Shown here: piece by piece, positions 23,666 through 30,360 of the stretch
Layout of the letters: the number at the start of each line of letters is the position of its first letter
How positions within the stretch are numbered: position 1 is the stretch's first letter
IMG/VR virus record: IMGVR_UViG_3300025117_000110
Location: 1 to 45,727 of that record
From: a virus
Length of the DNA: 45,727 bases
Direction: 5' to 3' (one strand)
The notes under the pieces: generated by a model
Databases searched by the model: none
Seen by the model: the letters and a program-made list of their open reading frames with translations, nothing else
What the model was told of the DNA's origin: nothing
Program-made: the position numbers and the translations under genes

Positions 23666-23836
23666 ATGAAAACAAAAGAATTAAAAGAATGTCAATGTTG
23701 CGGAAATACAATTTATAAAAGTTCTGGGATTTCAGCATTTTGGTTATTAGGAAAAAAGTTTGTATATTGGGTTTGTTTTGAGTGTTATAATAACAAAAGT
23801 CGTCAAAAAATATTTTTAAGAATGCAAAATGATTAA
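23666..23836 (+). CDS. Small CxxC zinc-ribbon protein
   Basis: A 56-residue ORF with CQCCG near the start and CFEC near residue 40, i.e. one four-Cys zinc site. It sits in a tight run of small Cys-rich genes. Function unknown. Confidence 0.5.
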   Translation: MKTKELKECQCCGNTIYKSSGISAFWLLGKKFVYWVCFECYNNKSRQKIFLRMQND

Positions 23837-23848
23837 ATTTTAAAGATT

Positions 23849-24100
23849 ATGAAGTTGTTGAGTTTAGCTAAAAAATATAATTACATTTGTTTTTGGTGTA
23901 ATGATAGATTTCTTTTAGAGGATTTAAGCCGAGATCATAAAGTTCCTCAAAATTGCAGATATAAAAATAGTGATGCTGGAAGTTGTGTTTTATCTTGCAG
24001 AGTTTGTAATAACAAAAGAGGTAATATGGATTTTGAGTATTGCAGGCAAAACAAAAAATTATTATTTAAAAAATATTCACATAAATTAAATAGATTATGA
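23849..24100 (+). CDS. Small HNH nuclease
   Basis: An 83-residue stand-alone HNH fold: CFWCND, then LSRDHKVP, then CRVCNNKRGN. It lacks extra DNA-binding domains. Its TGA overlaps the ATG of the methyltransferase remnant at 24097 (ATGA), so it was originally coupled to that methyltransferase gene. Confidence 0.65.
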   Translation: MKLLSLAKKYNYICFWCNDRFLLEDLSRDHKVPQNCRYKNSDAGSCVLSCRVCNNKRGNMDFEYCRQNKKLLFKKYSHKLNRL

Positions 24101-24174
24101 AAATATTAAACTTATATGCAGGAATAGGAGGTAATAGAAAAAGTGGTGGTAATCGTAATACAGATATGATATAA
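24097..24174 (+). pseudogene. Remnant 5' end of the C5 methyltransferase gene
   Basis: The 25-codon ORF begins MKILNLYAGIGGNRK and then leaves the homologous sequence and stops. The same peptide with one change (YCGIGG) begins the intact gene at 24640, but most codons differ in sequence (for example AGA here, CGT there). It appears to be the original start of the gene, cut off by insertion of the HNH gene at 24182. Confidence 0.75.
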
Positions 24175-24175
24175 T
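24167..24175 (+). promoter_or_regulatory. Extended -10 promoter next to an HNH start
   Basis: TGATATAAT lies six bases before the ATG of the HNH gene. The same arrangement with the same spacing occurs at 38556-38564. No -35 is visible. Transcription from it would give a leaderless or nearly leaderless mRNA. Confidence 0.6.
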
Positions 24176-24181
24176 AGAAGT

Positions 24182-24643
24182 ATGAAACAATGGTCAAGAA
24201 AATATAAAGAATGTAAGTTTTGTGGTTGCAATGCACGACCCCATAAGGGTAACGGGTTGTGTGTTAGATGTTGGGAAAGATTAGTTCGCAATAAAACTGT
24301 TAAAAGAAAAGAATGGCAAAAGGAATATAGGGTTAAAAGCATAGGGAAAATTAGAAAAAACAACGACAAATATAATCATAGTTTGAGACAAAAAGTAGTT
24401 GATTGTCTTGGTGGTAAGTGTATAAAGTGCGGATTTAACGATATAAGAGCATTACAGATAGACCATATAAATGGCGGTGGGTATCAAGAAATGAAAAATC
24501 TTTCTGCTAAACAACGCTATAAATTGGTTTTACAATCTACGCAAAACAAAGAGAAAAAATATCAACTTTTGTGTGCTAATTGTAATTGGATTAAAAGGTT
24601 TGAAGATAAAGAAGTTAAAGGGTCTCCAAGAAAATATTTATGA
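24182..24643 (+). CDS. HNH homing endonuclease inserted at the methyltransferase start
   Basis: A 153-residue protein. An N-terminal zinc ribbon (CKFCGC ... GLCVRCWERL) is followed by a basic linker and an HNH nuclease: CIKCGF, LQIDHINGGG and LLCANCNWIKR. CGN arginine codons occur here and in the gene downstream but are scarce in the region upstream. It lies between a truncated and an intact start of the same methyltransferase gene and overlaps the intact one by four bases (ATGA). Most likely it entered by homing with the downstream allele. Confidence 0.8.
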   Translation: MKQWSRKYKECKFCGCNARPHKGNGLCVRCWERLVRNKTVKRKEWQKEYRVKSIGKIRKNNDKYNHSLRQKVVDCLGGKCIKCGFNDIRALQIDHINGGGYQEMKNLSAKQRYKLVLQSTQNKEKKYQLLCANCNWIKRFEDKEVKGSPRKYL

Positions 24644-25260
24644 AAATTTTGAATTTATATTGTGGTATAGGGGGAAATCGTAAAAATTGGGGAGATGACC
24701 ACGAAATAACAGCAGTTGAAAATGTGCCAGAAATAGCAAAGATTTACCAAGACTTCTTTCCAAGGGACAAAGTTATTATTGCAGATGCACACCAATACTT
24801 ATTAGACCATTACAAGGATTTTGACTTTATATGGAGTAGTCCGCCCTGCCCGACACATAGCCGATTTAATCATTTATCAAATGTGCAAGAAGGTAAAAAG
24901 ATAAAATATCCTGATATGGAGTTATGGCAAGAGATTATATTTCTAAAACATTGGTTTAAGGGAAAATATGTTGTTGAAAATGTTATTAGTTATTACGAAC
25001 CGTTTCTACAACCGACAGAAAGTGGAAGTCATTATTTTTGGACTAACTTTGTATTTACTCCTACACCAAATATAAAAAGGGGAATAAAAAGGAAAGATGA
25101 AGAAGATTTCTTACGAGAACAACAAATGGGAATAAGTTTAGATGGATATAAATTCAAAATAAAACGGGATAGAAGAAAACTAATAAATAATTGCGTAGAA
25201 CCACAAACAGGACTCCATATTTTTCAAGAAGCATTTAGAGAATATAAAACATTATTATAA
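24640..25260 (+). CDS. C5 cytosine DNA methyltransferase-like protein
   Basis: A 206-residue protein with C5-methyltransferase motifs: motif I LYCGIGGN (residues 5-12), an acidic VENV after strand 2, motif IV SSPPCPTHSR with the catalytic Cys in PC (about 70), and motif VI VVENV (about 110). It is shorter than typical 300-400-aa enzymes and has little room for a target-recognition domain. It would methylate phage DNA against host restriction; no restriction enzyme partner is seen. Start ATG overlaps the HNH stop. Confidence 0.7.
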   Translation: MKILNLYCGIGGNRKNWGDDHEITAVENVPEIAKIYQDFFPRDKVIIADAHQYLLDHYKDFDFIWSSPPCPTHSRFNHLSNVQEGKKIKYPDMELWQEIIFLKHWFKGKYVVENVISYYEPFLQPTESGSHYFWTNFVFTPTPNIKRGIKRKDEEDFLREQQMGISLDGYKFKIKRDRRKLINNCVEPQTGLHIFQEAFREYKTLL

Positions 25261-25265
25261 AATAT

Positions 25266-25448
25266 ATGCCCTACTCATACCTAAAAGAAAACGAGTCAGT
25301 AATTCTCAATAAGGGATTAATAAAAAGATATCGCAAGAACTTTTACAGTTGGGAACGCAAGGAAAAAGAAAGGCAGGAGGATTTGGAGAGGTGGCATAAA
25401 AAAGTTATCCACATAGCAACCACTAAACAGGACTTGACAAGGTTTTAA
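25266..25448 (+). CDS. Small basic early protein
   Basis: A 60-residue protein rich in Lys, Arg and Glu (..KRYRKNFYSWERKEKERQEDLERWHKK..), predicted helical. It ends within the promoter at 25434-25462. Function unknown. Confidence 0.5.
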   Translation: MPYSYLKENESVILNKGLIKRYRKNFYSWERKEKERQEDLERWHKKVIHIATTKQDLTRF

Positions 25449-25462
25449 AAATAGAATAAGAT
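25434..25462 (+). promoter_or_regulatory. Sigma70-type promoter before the recombination genes
   Basis: TTGACA (25434-25439), 17-base spacer, TAAGAT (25457-25462). The first ORF follows at 25509. Confidence 0.6.
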
Positions 25463-25508
25463 TAAATTAGCCTAAGCTGTTCACCCATAATAATTAAAAT
25501 AAAATACA

Positions 25509-25727
25509 ATGCAAAATATAGCACAACAAGAAAATAGAAAAAGAAGAGATTTAGAGATTAGTTCAAAATATCCTATTAGAACAATGAGAGAACTTGCAAA
25601 AGAATATAATTTATCAATAGGTAGAATAAAACAAATAGTAGATAAAATTAAAATGAAAGAAAAATATGAGAAAATTACCAACAAACAAAACAGACAAACA
25701 AAAGATAATAATAAATGCTACTTATGA
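25509..25727 (+). CDS. Small helix-turn-helix protein
   Basis: A 72-residue protein whose centre (about 26-45, RTMRELAKEYNLSIGRIKQIV) matches the sigma-70 region 4 / HTH pattern 'R.(L/M)..(L/I)A..(Y/F)..S..R(I/V)..I'. It is the first gene after the promoter at 25434 and the best candidate for a transcription regulator in the window. The C-terminus overlaps the next ORF by 62 bases. Confidence 0.6.
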   Translation: MQNIAQQENRKRRDLEISSKYPIRTMRELAKEYNLSIGRIKQIVDKIKMKEKYEKITNKQNRQTKDNNKCYL

Positions 25728-25911
25728 TTATTTTGGAATAATGACACCAAAAGAGAAAGCAAGAGCCAATCAAATAGCATTATGGATTATGGGAAGAAAG
25801 GCAAGAAATGAAATATTACCAGAAGAACAAAAAGCAGTTAGACAAATACAAGAAAACATAAAAGACGAAGTTTATACCAAAGGACTACTTCTAAACCCAG
25901 TTTCGTTATAG
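25666..25911 (+). CDS. Small helical protein overlapping the HTH gene
   Basis: An 81-residue protein (..TPKEKARANQIALWIMGRKARNE.., ..AVRQIQENIKDEVYTKG..). It overlaps the previous ORF by 62 bases, unusually long here; the true start could be a later codon. No family recognised. Confidence 0.45.
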   Translation: MRKLPTNKTDKQKIIINATYDYFGIMTPKEKARANQIALWIMGRKARNEILPEEQKAVRQIQENIKDEVYTKGLLLNPVSL

Positions 25912-26045
25912 GTTTTCTCTCAATAACTTAATAGTTAGCAGTATAAGGGAAAATATAACATAGCAAAAAGGTACAAAACCCACTCCCTATAAATTTTAAA
26001 AGGTCGTTATAGGGGCAAAACACAATTGACCAATTAAATAAAAGT
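25912..26045 (+). other. Gap with an 8-bp hairpin
   Basis: CCCTATAA/TTATAGGG (25985-25992 with 26007-26014) is the main structure. CGTTATAGG occurs at 25904-25912 and 26005-26013 and again in the leader at 746-754. No promoter seen. Confidence 0.4.
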
Positions 26046-26186
26046 ATGAAAACAAAACACGCTTTTAAATATCATAATCCCTATTTAGAACAACTTAAAG
26101 ATTTCTTGTGGGCTACACTGATAACAATTTTATTCTTTGTATCACAAGCAATGGTTATGGATTTCTATTTGGGAAAACCAATATGA
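26046..26186 (+). CDS. 46-aa single-span membrane protein
   Basis: One helix at about residues 21-41 (FLWATLITILFFVSQAMVM) with a short soluble N-terminus. It is coupled by ATGA to the next gene. Function unknown. Confidence 0.5.
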   Translation: MKTKHAFKYHNPYLEQLKDFLWATLITILFFVSQAMVMDFYLGKPI

Positions 26187-26383
26187 CAGAAAAAGACATT
26201 GAAAGCTGGTTAAATAAAGGTTTATTAACAGATGATGAAGCAGATAGATTAAGACTTAAAATGATTGATAAAGACCGAGAAGCCGAGATAACAGAAGACC
26301 AAGAATTTAGGTGGGGAGAAGTTAGAGGTGATACTGATGATGACTGGTATTATGCCCAGCAATTAAAAAACAATGAGTGGTAA
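26183..26383 (+). CDS. Small acidic protein
   Basis: A 66-residue protein (MTEKDIESWLNKGLLTDDEADRLRLKMID...) rich in Asp and Glu. The ATG on the ATGA overlap is preferred over an upstream GTG at 26108, which would overlap the membrane gene widely. Function unknown. Confidence 0.55.
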   Translation: MTEKDIESWLNKGLLTDDEADRLRLKMIDKDREAEITEDQEFRWGEVRGDTDDDWYYAQQLKNNEW

Positions 26384-26402
26384 AAATTACAATAGCTTAT
26401 TT

Positions 26403-26462
26403 CCAATTTAATCAGCCTGCTCTATCATTTTTAATAAGCGATGATCGGGCTGGCTAAATTGG
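26403..26462 (+). promoter_or_regulatory. 60-nt hairpin before recT
   Basis: CCAATTTA/TAAATTGG (26403-26410 with 26455-26462), CAGCC/GGCTG (26413-26417 with 26448-26452) and ATCAT/ATGAT (26424-26428 with 26441-26445) stack into one long hairpin ending ten bases before the recT ATG. It may control translation or processing. Confidence 0.55.
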
Positions 26463-26471
26463 ACAAAACAA

Positions 26472-27206
26472 ATGTCAGAAAAACAAAGTCAATTACAATT
26501 AGTAGAACAAGAATTTAAAAGAGAACTCAAAGGAAACGAAACAGCATTAAAAGCTCTTTTGCAAACAACATTTAAAGGATTTACTCCTGAACTTATGCAG
26601 AAAGCAGTATTTGAGGGAATGATGAGGGGTTTTACTTTTAAAGACTTCTTGCAAAAAGATGTCTATGCCATACCTTATGGTCAAAGTTATTCTTTAGTAA
26701 CTTCAATAGACTTCTCAAGAAAAATTGCAATGCGTTCTGGTCTTGCTGGAAAGTCAGAGCCAAAATTTGTAGAAAATGAAAAAGGCGAATTAGTGTCTTG
26801 CTCAATTACAGTCAAAAGAAATGTTGATGGAGTGATTGGCGATTATACAGCAATGGTAAGGTTTGATGAATACAATACAAAGAGAAATTTGTGGCAGACA
26901 AAACCATATACAATGATTGCAAAAGTTGCCGAGATGCACGCATTGAGGTCAGCTTTTCCTGAAGAAATGGCTAAACAATTTATTCAAGAGGAATTACAAA
27001 GAGAGATAGTTGTTGCAAAAGAAGTTGTAAATGTAGATGAGTATAAAAAACAACTTGAAGCATCAATTTGTTTAGAGGAACTACAATCTGTTTATGCTAA
27101 TATGCCAGTAAAAGCAAAAACAGAACTTAAAGGTCTTGCACAGAAAATGAGTAAAGACTTCCAAAAAGAAGTCAAAGAAAATGAAAACCCAAAAATTTCA
27201 AAATAG
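26472..27206 (+). CDS. recT: RecT-family single-strand annealing protein
   Basis: A 244-residue protein. The core (..LKALLQTTFKGFTPELMQKAVFEGMMRGF.., ..DVYAIPYGQSYSLVTSIDFSRKIAMRSGLAG.., ..YTMIAKVAEMHALRSAFPEEM..) is the RecT family signature, including the Y.L.TSIDG-like strand and the 'K.AE..ALR.AFP' helix. It anneals complementary strands during recombination-dependent replication or repair. It overlaps the exonuclease gene by 26 bases, the usual annealase-nuclease pair. Confidence 0.85.
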   Translation: MSEKQSQLQLVEQEFKRELKGNETALKALLQTTFKGFTPELMQKAVFEGMMRGFTFKDFLQKDVYAIPYGQSYSLVTSIDFSRKIAMRSGLAGKSEPKFVENEKGELVSCSITVKRNVDGVIGDYTAMVRFDEYNTKRNLWQTKPYTMIAKVAEMHALRSAFPEEMAKQFIQEELQREIVVAKEVVNVDEYKKQLEASICLEELQSVYANMPVKAKTELKGLAQKMSKDFQKEVKENENPKISK

Positions 27207-27783
27207 AGAAGAGTGGCTACAAGCCAGAACTGGCAAAATCACAGGAACTATACTCAAGGATATCATTACACTTCGCGGTACAGCCCCAAAAAAGGGCTTC
27301 TACCAGCTTATTGCAGACCGAGTGGCACTTCCAGCCGATGGCGAGAATGCAATGGACAGGGGCGTAAGATTAGAGCCTGAAGCTATAGAAAGATTTATGA
27401 AGCAAGAAAAGAAAAAAGTTGATACAAGTTTGATGATGTGGATTTCAGAAGAAAACGAAAGCATGGCAATTAGTCCTGATGGTGTAATTGGCGAAACAGG
27501 AGCAGTGGAAGTCAAATGTTTAAATTCTGCAAGCCATATTGAAGCTTGGCTAACTCAAAAAATACCAACAGAGCATTATTTTCAATCATTGCAATACTTC
27601 ATAATCAATCCGAAGTTAAAATGGTTATACTTCGTATTCTATGACCCACGAGTACCAGCAAAAGATTTTTTCTTTATTACTCTTGAAAGAAAAGATTTAG
27701 AGGTGGAAATTGAAAAGTATTTAATTCAAGAGTTAGCAATACTTAAAGAAATAGAAAAAATAGTATTAGAATTAACTTTTTAA
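27181..27783 (+). CDS. YqaJ/lambda-exonuclease family nuclease
   Basis: A 200-residue protein. EEWLQARTGKITGT near residue 9, GENAMDRGVRLEPEAIERF (about 54-72), then SPDGVIG..GAVEVKC (Asp and E-x-K) and HYFQSLQYF give the lambda-exonuclease-type active site. It resects 5' strands to supply 3' tails for RecT. Overlap with recT implies coupled translation. No other recombinase is seen. Confidence 0.85.
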   Translation: MKTQKFQNREEWLQARTGKITGTILKDIITLRGTAPKKGFYQLIADRVALPADGENAMDRGVRLEPEAIERFMKQEKKKVDTSLMMWISEENESMAISPDGVIGETGAVEVKCLNSASHIEAWLTQKIPTEHYFQSLQYFIINPKLKWLYFVFYDPRVPAKDFFFITLERKDLEVEIEKYLIQELAILKEIEKIVLELTF

Positions 27784-27790
27784 AAAAAAT

Positions 27791-28615
27791 ATGGAAAACT
27801 TAAATATAGAAAAATTTAATCCGACAATAATTGAATTAAACAGTCTTGTTGTAAAAAGCAAGGATGTAGATATATCAAATTTAGTAGAAGTAAAAGAAGT
27901 TAGAATTGAATTAAGAAATGCAAGAGTAGCAATTACAAAACAAGGCAAAGAATATAGACAGCAAGCTTTAGATTTTCAGAAGGCAGTAATTGCTAAAGAA
28001 AAAGAATTAGTGGCAATTATTGAACCTGAAGAAATAAGATTAGAGCAAATTGAGGAAAATGCAAAATTAGAAGAAGCCAAAGCAAAAAGAATTGCAGTTT
28101 TGCCAAGAAGAAAAGAAATGCTTGCAGAAATAAAAGATAATGTTGAAATAATAGATGACGAGATTTTGGAAATGGATGAGGTTGCATTTTCTGCATATCT
28201 TAACCAAAGAATATTTATTAAAAACGAGGCTGATAAATTGGCTCTTGAAGAAAGAGAAAGAAAACTCAAGGAAGAAGAGAATAAAATAATTAGAGAGAAA
28301 GAAATTAAAGAAGCTCAGGAAAAAGCGAGAATTGAAGAAAGGGAAAGAATGGAGAAACAAGAAATTGAAAGAAAAGTTAGAGAAGAATTTAATGCAAAGG
28401 CAGAACAGGCAAGAATACAAAAAGAGCAGGAAATAGAAAAAAAGAGGATTGAAAAAGAAAAAGTTGCCGAGCAAGAAAGGTTAGAGAAAGATAAAAAATA
28501 TCAGAAATTTTTAAAAGATAATGGTTATTTGGAAAGCGAAAAAGAAAACTTTATTATTCAAAAATCTTCTTCTAAAATAATTCTTTTTAAGAAGGTTGGA
28601 GAAATAAACATTTAA
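27791..28615 (+). CDS. DUF1351-like coiled-coil protein
   Basis: A 274-residue protein. Residues 1-80 (..VVKSKDVDISNLVEVKEVRIELRNARVAITKQGKEYRQ..) resemble phage DUF1351-type proteins, which often lie beside RecT/exonuclease genes. Residues 140-235 are a very long Glu/Lys/Arg coiled coil. Its role in recombination or replication is inferred from position. Confidence 0.6.
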   Translation: MENLNIEKFNPTIIELNSLVVKSKDVDISNLVEVKEVRIELRNARVAITKQGKEYRQQALDFQKAVIAKEKELVAIIEPEEIRLEQIEENAKLEEAKAKRIAVLPRRKEMLAEIKDNVEIIDDEILEMDEVAFSAYLNQRIFIKNEADKLALEERERKLKEEENKIIREKEIKEAQEKARIEERERMEKQEIERKVREEFNAKAEQARIQKEQEIEKKRIEKEKVAEQERLEKDKKYQKFLKDNGYLESEKENFIIQKSSSKIILFKKVGEINI

Positions 28616-28619
28616 TTTT

Positions 28620-28955
28620 ATGGCAGAAAAAATATTTGTGGAAGGATTATTTTATAAGCTACCCAGTGATAAAGCTCCAAAGTTTATCAAAGCGAATTTA
28701 TCATTTAATGTTGTAAAATTTGTAGAATTTTTACAAGCACAACAGAATGAGAGGGGATGGGTAAATATTGATGTCAAAGAAAGCCGAGAAGGTAAAATTT
28801 ACGCAGAAGTAAATACTTGGCAAGCAGAAAAAAAAGATGTGCCAGTAATTCAAGAGGGGCAATCATTTGAAGAGCAAATGAGCGCTCCAGCACAAGAGCC
28901 GACAAAGAGTGATGATAATAATTCAATAGACATAAAGGATATTCCTTTTGCCTAA
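28620..28955 (+). CDS. SSB-like protein
   Basis: A 111-residue protein. The N-terminal 75 residues (..FVEGLFYKLPSDKAPKFIKANLSFNVVKFVEFLQ.., ..WVNIDVKES..) are a short beta-rich domain common in phage recombination modules. The C-terminus is acidic and ends IDIKDIPFA, like the DIPF tip of single-stranded DNA-binding proteins. It likely coats single strands and recruits partners. Confidence 0.6.
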   Translation: MAEKIFVEGLFYKLPSDKAPKFIKANLSFNVVKFVEFLQAQQNERGWVNIDVKESREGKIYAEVNTWQAEKKDVPVIQEGQSFEEQMSAPAQEPTKSDDNNSIDIKDIPFA

Positions 28956-28960
28956 AAATT

Positions 28961-29302
28961 ATGGAAAATCAAAAAGAATATAAACAACGAACAGATTTAC
29001 AAAACCGATCATTGCATAAATATTGCACTATGTTATCAGACACTCTTGTTGAAGGAGGTATAACTTATAAAAAGTTTTTAGAAATAATGGACGAAGTAGA
29101 TATGTCTCCTGAAATAGTAAAATCAGTTTTTAGAGAATATGGCAGATTAAAATATGGTAAAAAAAGTACAGCAGACTTAACAACAAAAGAGATGATGGAA
29201 ATATTTGATGAATTTACATCAAATATTTCTAAAATAGGAGTTTATGTTCCTTGGCCATCTCAAGATGAATTATACTATAAAAACAATTATAAAAACATAT
29301 GA
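28961..29302 (+). CDS. Conserved phage recombination-module protein
   Basis: A 113-residue protein with RTDLQNRSLHKYCTMLSD, ..YGKKSTADLTTKEMMEIFDEF.. and ..GVYVPWPSQ.., a pattern found in a family of small phage proteins near SSB and RecT. I do not recall its formal name; NinB-like in context. It overlaps the HNH gene by four bases (ATGA). Confidence 0.6.
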   Translation: MENQKEYKQRTDLQNRSLHKYCTMLSDTLVEGGITYKKFLEIMDEVDMSPEIVKSVFREYGRLKYGKKSTADLTTKEMMEIFDEFTSNISKIGVYVPWPSQDELYYKNNYKNI

Positions 29303-29838
29303 AATTTGAAAAAGGAAATTGTCATAATCCATATGGAAGACCAAAAGGAATTCCAATGAAACAAGAGTGGAAAGATAGAATGAGTAAAGTAAAAACTGGT
29401 ATGAAGTATAAACCTATGTCTGAAATTGGAAAACAAAATTTAAGTAAAGCACATATGGGGCAAAAAGGTTATTGGACTGGCAAAAAAAGATTACATATGA
29501 CAGGAGAAAAACATTTTGCTTGGAAAGGTGGGATAAGTAAAGATGATAGACATTATTTAAGAATTAGAAGAAATAGAAAATATAATGCAGACGGCTCACA
29601 TACTTTTGGCGAATGGGAATTATTAAAAAAACAATATGGATTTATTTGTCCATATTGTAAAAGGCAAGAACCAGAAATAAAACTTACCGAAGACCATATT
29701 ATTCCATTAAGCAAAGGTGGTTCAGATTATATTGAAAATATACAGCCATTGTGTAAAAGTTGTAATTGTAAGAAATATAATAAAATCATAGACTGGCCAT
29801 CAAACGATCAAAACAATTTTCTAGAAACCTATAAATAA
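29299..29838 (+). CDS. HNH homing endonuclease (NUMOD3-HNH)
   Basis: A 179-residue protein. An N-terminal GNCHNPYGRPKG segment and NUMOD3-like helices (..MSEIGKQNLSKAHMGQKG..) precede a canonical HNH: CPYCKR, EDHIIPLSKGG and IQPLCKSCNCKK. It is a close relative of 37484-38035 (shared ..LKK.Y.F.C..C...EPEIKLT.DHIIP.SKGG). It starts on the ATGA of the upstream gene and is followed by a strongly structured 229-base gap. Confidence 0.85.
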   Translation: MKFEKGNCHNPYGRPKGIPMKQEWKDRMSKVKTGMKYKPMSEIGKQNLSKAHMGQKGYWTGKKRLHMTGEKHFAWKGGISKDDRHYLRIRRNRKYNADGSHTFGEWELLKKQYGFICPYCKRQEPEIKLTEDHIIPLSKGGSDYIENIQPLCKSCNCKKYNKIIDWPSNDQNNFLETYK

Positions 29839-29937
29839 CAAAAAATCTGGTGCTATTGGGGGTACGAAGTAATGGCGTATATAGTCTATGATTATATATA
29901 AAATTACACAACCATAGTCTGGATTTAATAATAATCA

Positions 29938-30057
29938 AAACCGATGAACCGCAAGAACAATAAAGCAAAATCTTGCGTAGAGTAGTGGATTAACTACTTA
30001 CCTGAAGCCACGCGAAAGCGAAGGTATGGTAAAAAAGCCTGACTGATATGTCGGTTT
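29938..30057 (+). ncRNA. Multi-branched structured RNA candidate
   Basis: A perfect 7-bp closing stem AAACCGA/TCGGTTT (29938-29944 with 30051-30057) encloses CGCAAGA/TCTTGCG (29950-29956 with 29971-29977), AGTAGT/ACTACT (29981-29986 with 29993-29998), CGC-GAAA-GCG (30011-30020) within ACCT/AGGT (30000-30003 with 30022-30025), and GAC-TGATAT-GTC near 30041. It lies 11 bases before an ATG, so it could be a cis-regulatory leader or an intron-type RNA remnant. Confidence 0.5.
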
Positions 30058-30067
30058 ACTAAAATTT

Positions 30068-30256
30068 ATGAAACAATTAGACCTCAACACAATTAAACTT
30101 CCAGTTATAATCAGAGAACCTATAAGCCTTAAAGCTATAATCAGAAAGTTTATGGTAAGTTCGAATTTCGAGCAGGGACAGGTTTGGTATAAAAAACAGT
30201 TAGTAAGAGATTCTGGCAGATTTAGCCTGACATTACGGTTTAATAAAAGTAAGTAG
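30068..30256 (+). CDS. Small basic protein
   Basis: A 62-residue protein (..IKLPVIIREPISLKAIIRKFMVSSNFEQGQVWYKK..). No recognised family. It lies between the structured RNA candidate and the promoter at 30257. Confidence 0.5.
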   Translation: MKQLDLNTIKLPVIIREPISLKAIIRKFMVSSNFEQGQVWYKKQLVRDSGRFSLTLRFNKSK

Positions 30257-30284
30257 TTGACAATCATTTTTAAAAGCGTATAAT
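30257..30284 (+). promoter_or_regulatory. Strong sigma70-type promoter with shared spacer
   Basis: TTGACA (30257-30262), 16-base spacer ending in TAAAAGCG, TATAAT (30279-30284). The spacer and the TAA after the -10 closely match the promoter at 682-709. Confidence 0.85.
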
Positions 30285-30300
30285 TAAGCTATAATAATTA

Positions 30301-30351
30301 GCTTGGAAACTAAAAGGGGTATCTTCTTCCAAGCGGGTATCCCTTTTAGTT
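30301..30351 (+). promoter_or_regulatory. Pseudoknot-like leader before an HNH gene
   Basis: A 16-bp stem (30308-30323 with 30336-30351, two G-T pairs) has a 12-base loop whose TTCCAAGC (30327-30334) is exactly complementary to GCTTGGAA (30301-30308) directly upstream of the stem. The start site would be near 30291, so this is at the very 5' end of the mRNA. The architecture and CTTGG/CCAAG core match 22444-22494. Confidence 0.7.
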
Positions 30352-30360
30352 GAAAAATAT

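Noticed and set aside
24640-25260. Complete restriction-modification system around the methyltransferase
   Set aside because: The adjacent nuclease is an HNH of homing type inserted in the gene, not a partner restriction enzyme.
29899-29950. Hammerhead ribozyme near the GATGA at 29943
   Set aside because: The CTGATGA, GAAA and cleavage-site elements do not occur in the required order.
30150-30190. A GTTCGAATT stretch resembling a tRNA T-loop
   Set aside because: No matching acceptor, D or anticodon stems can be drawn around it; it lies in an ORF.
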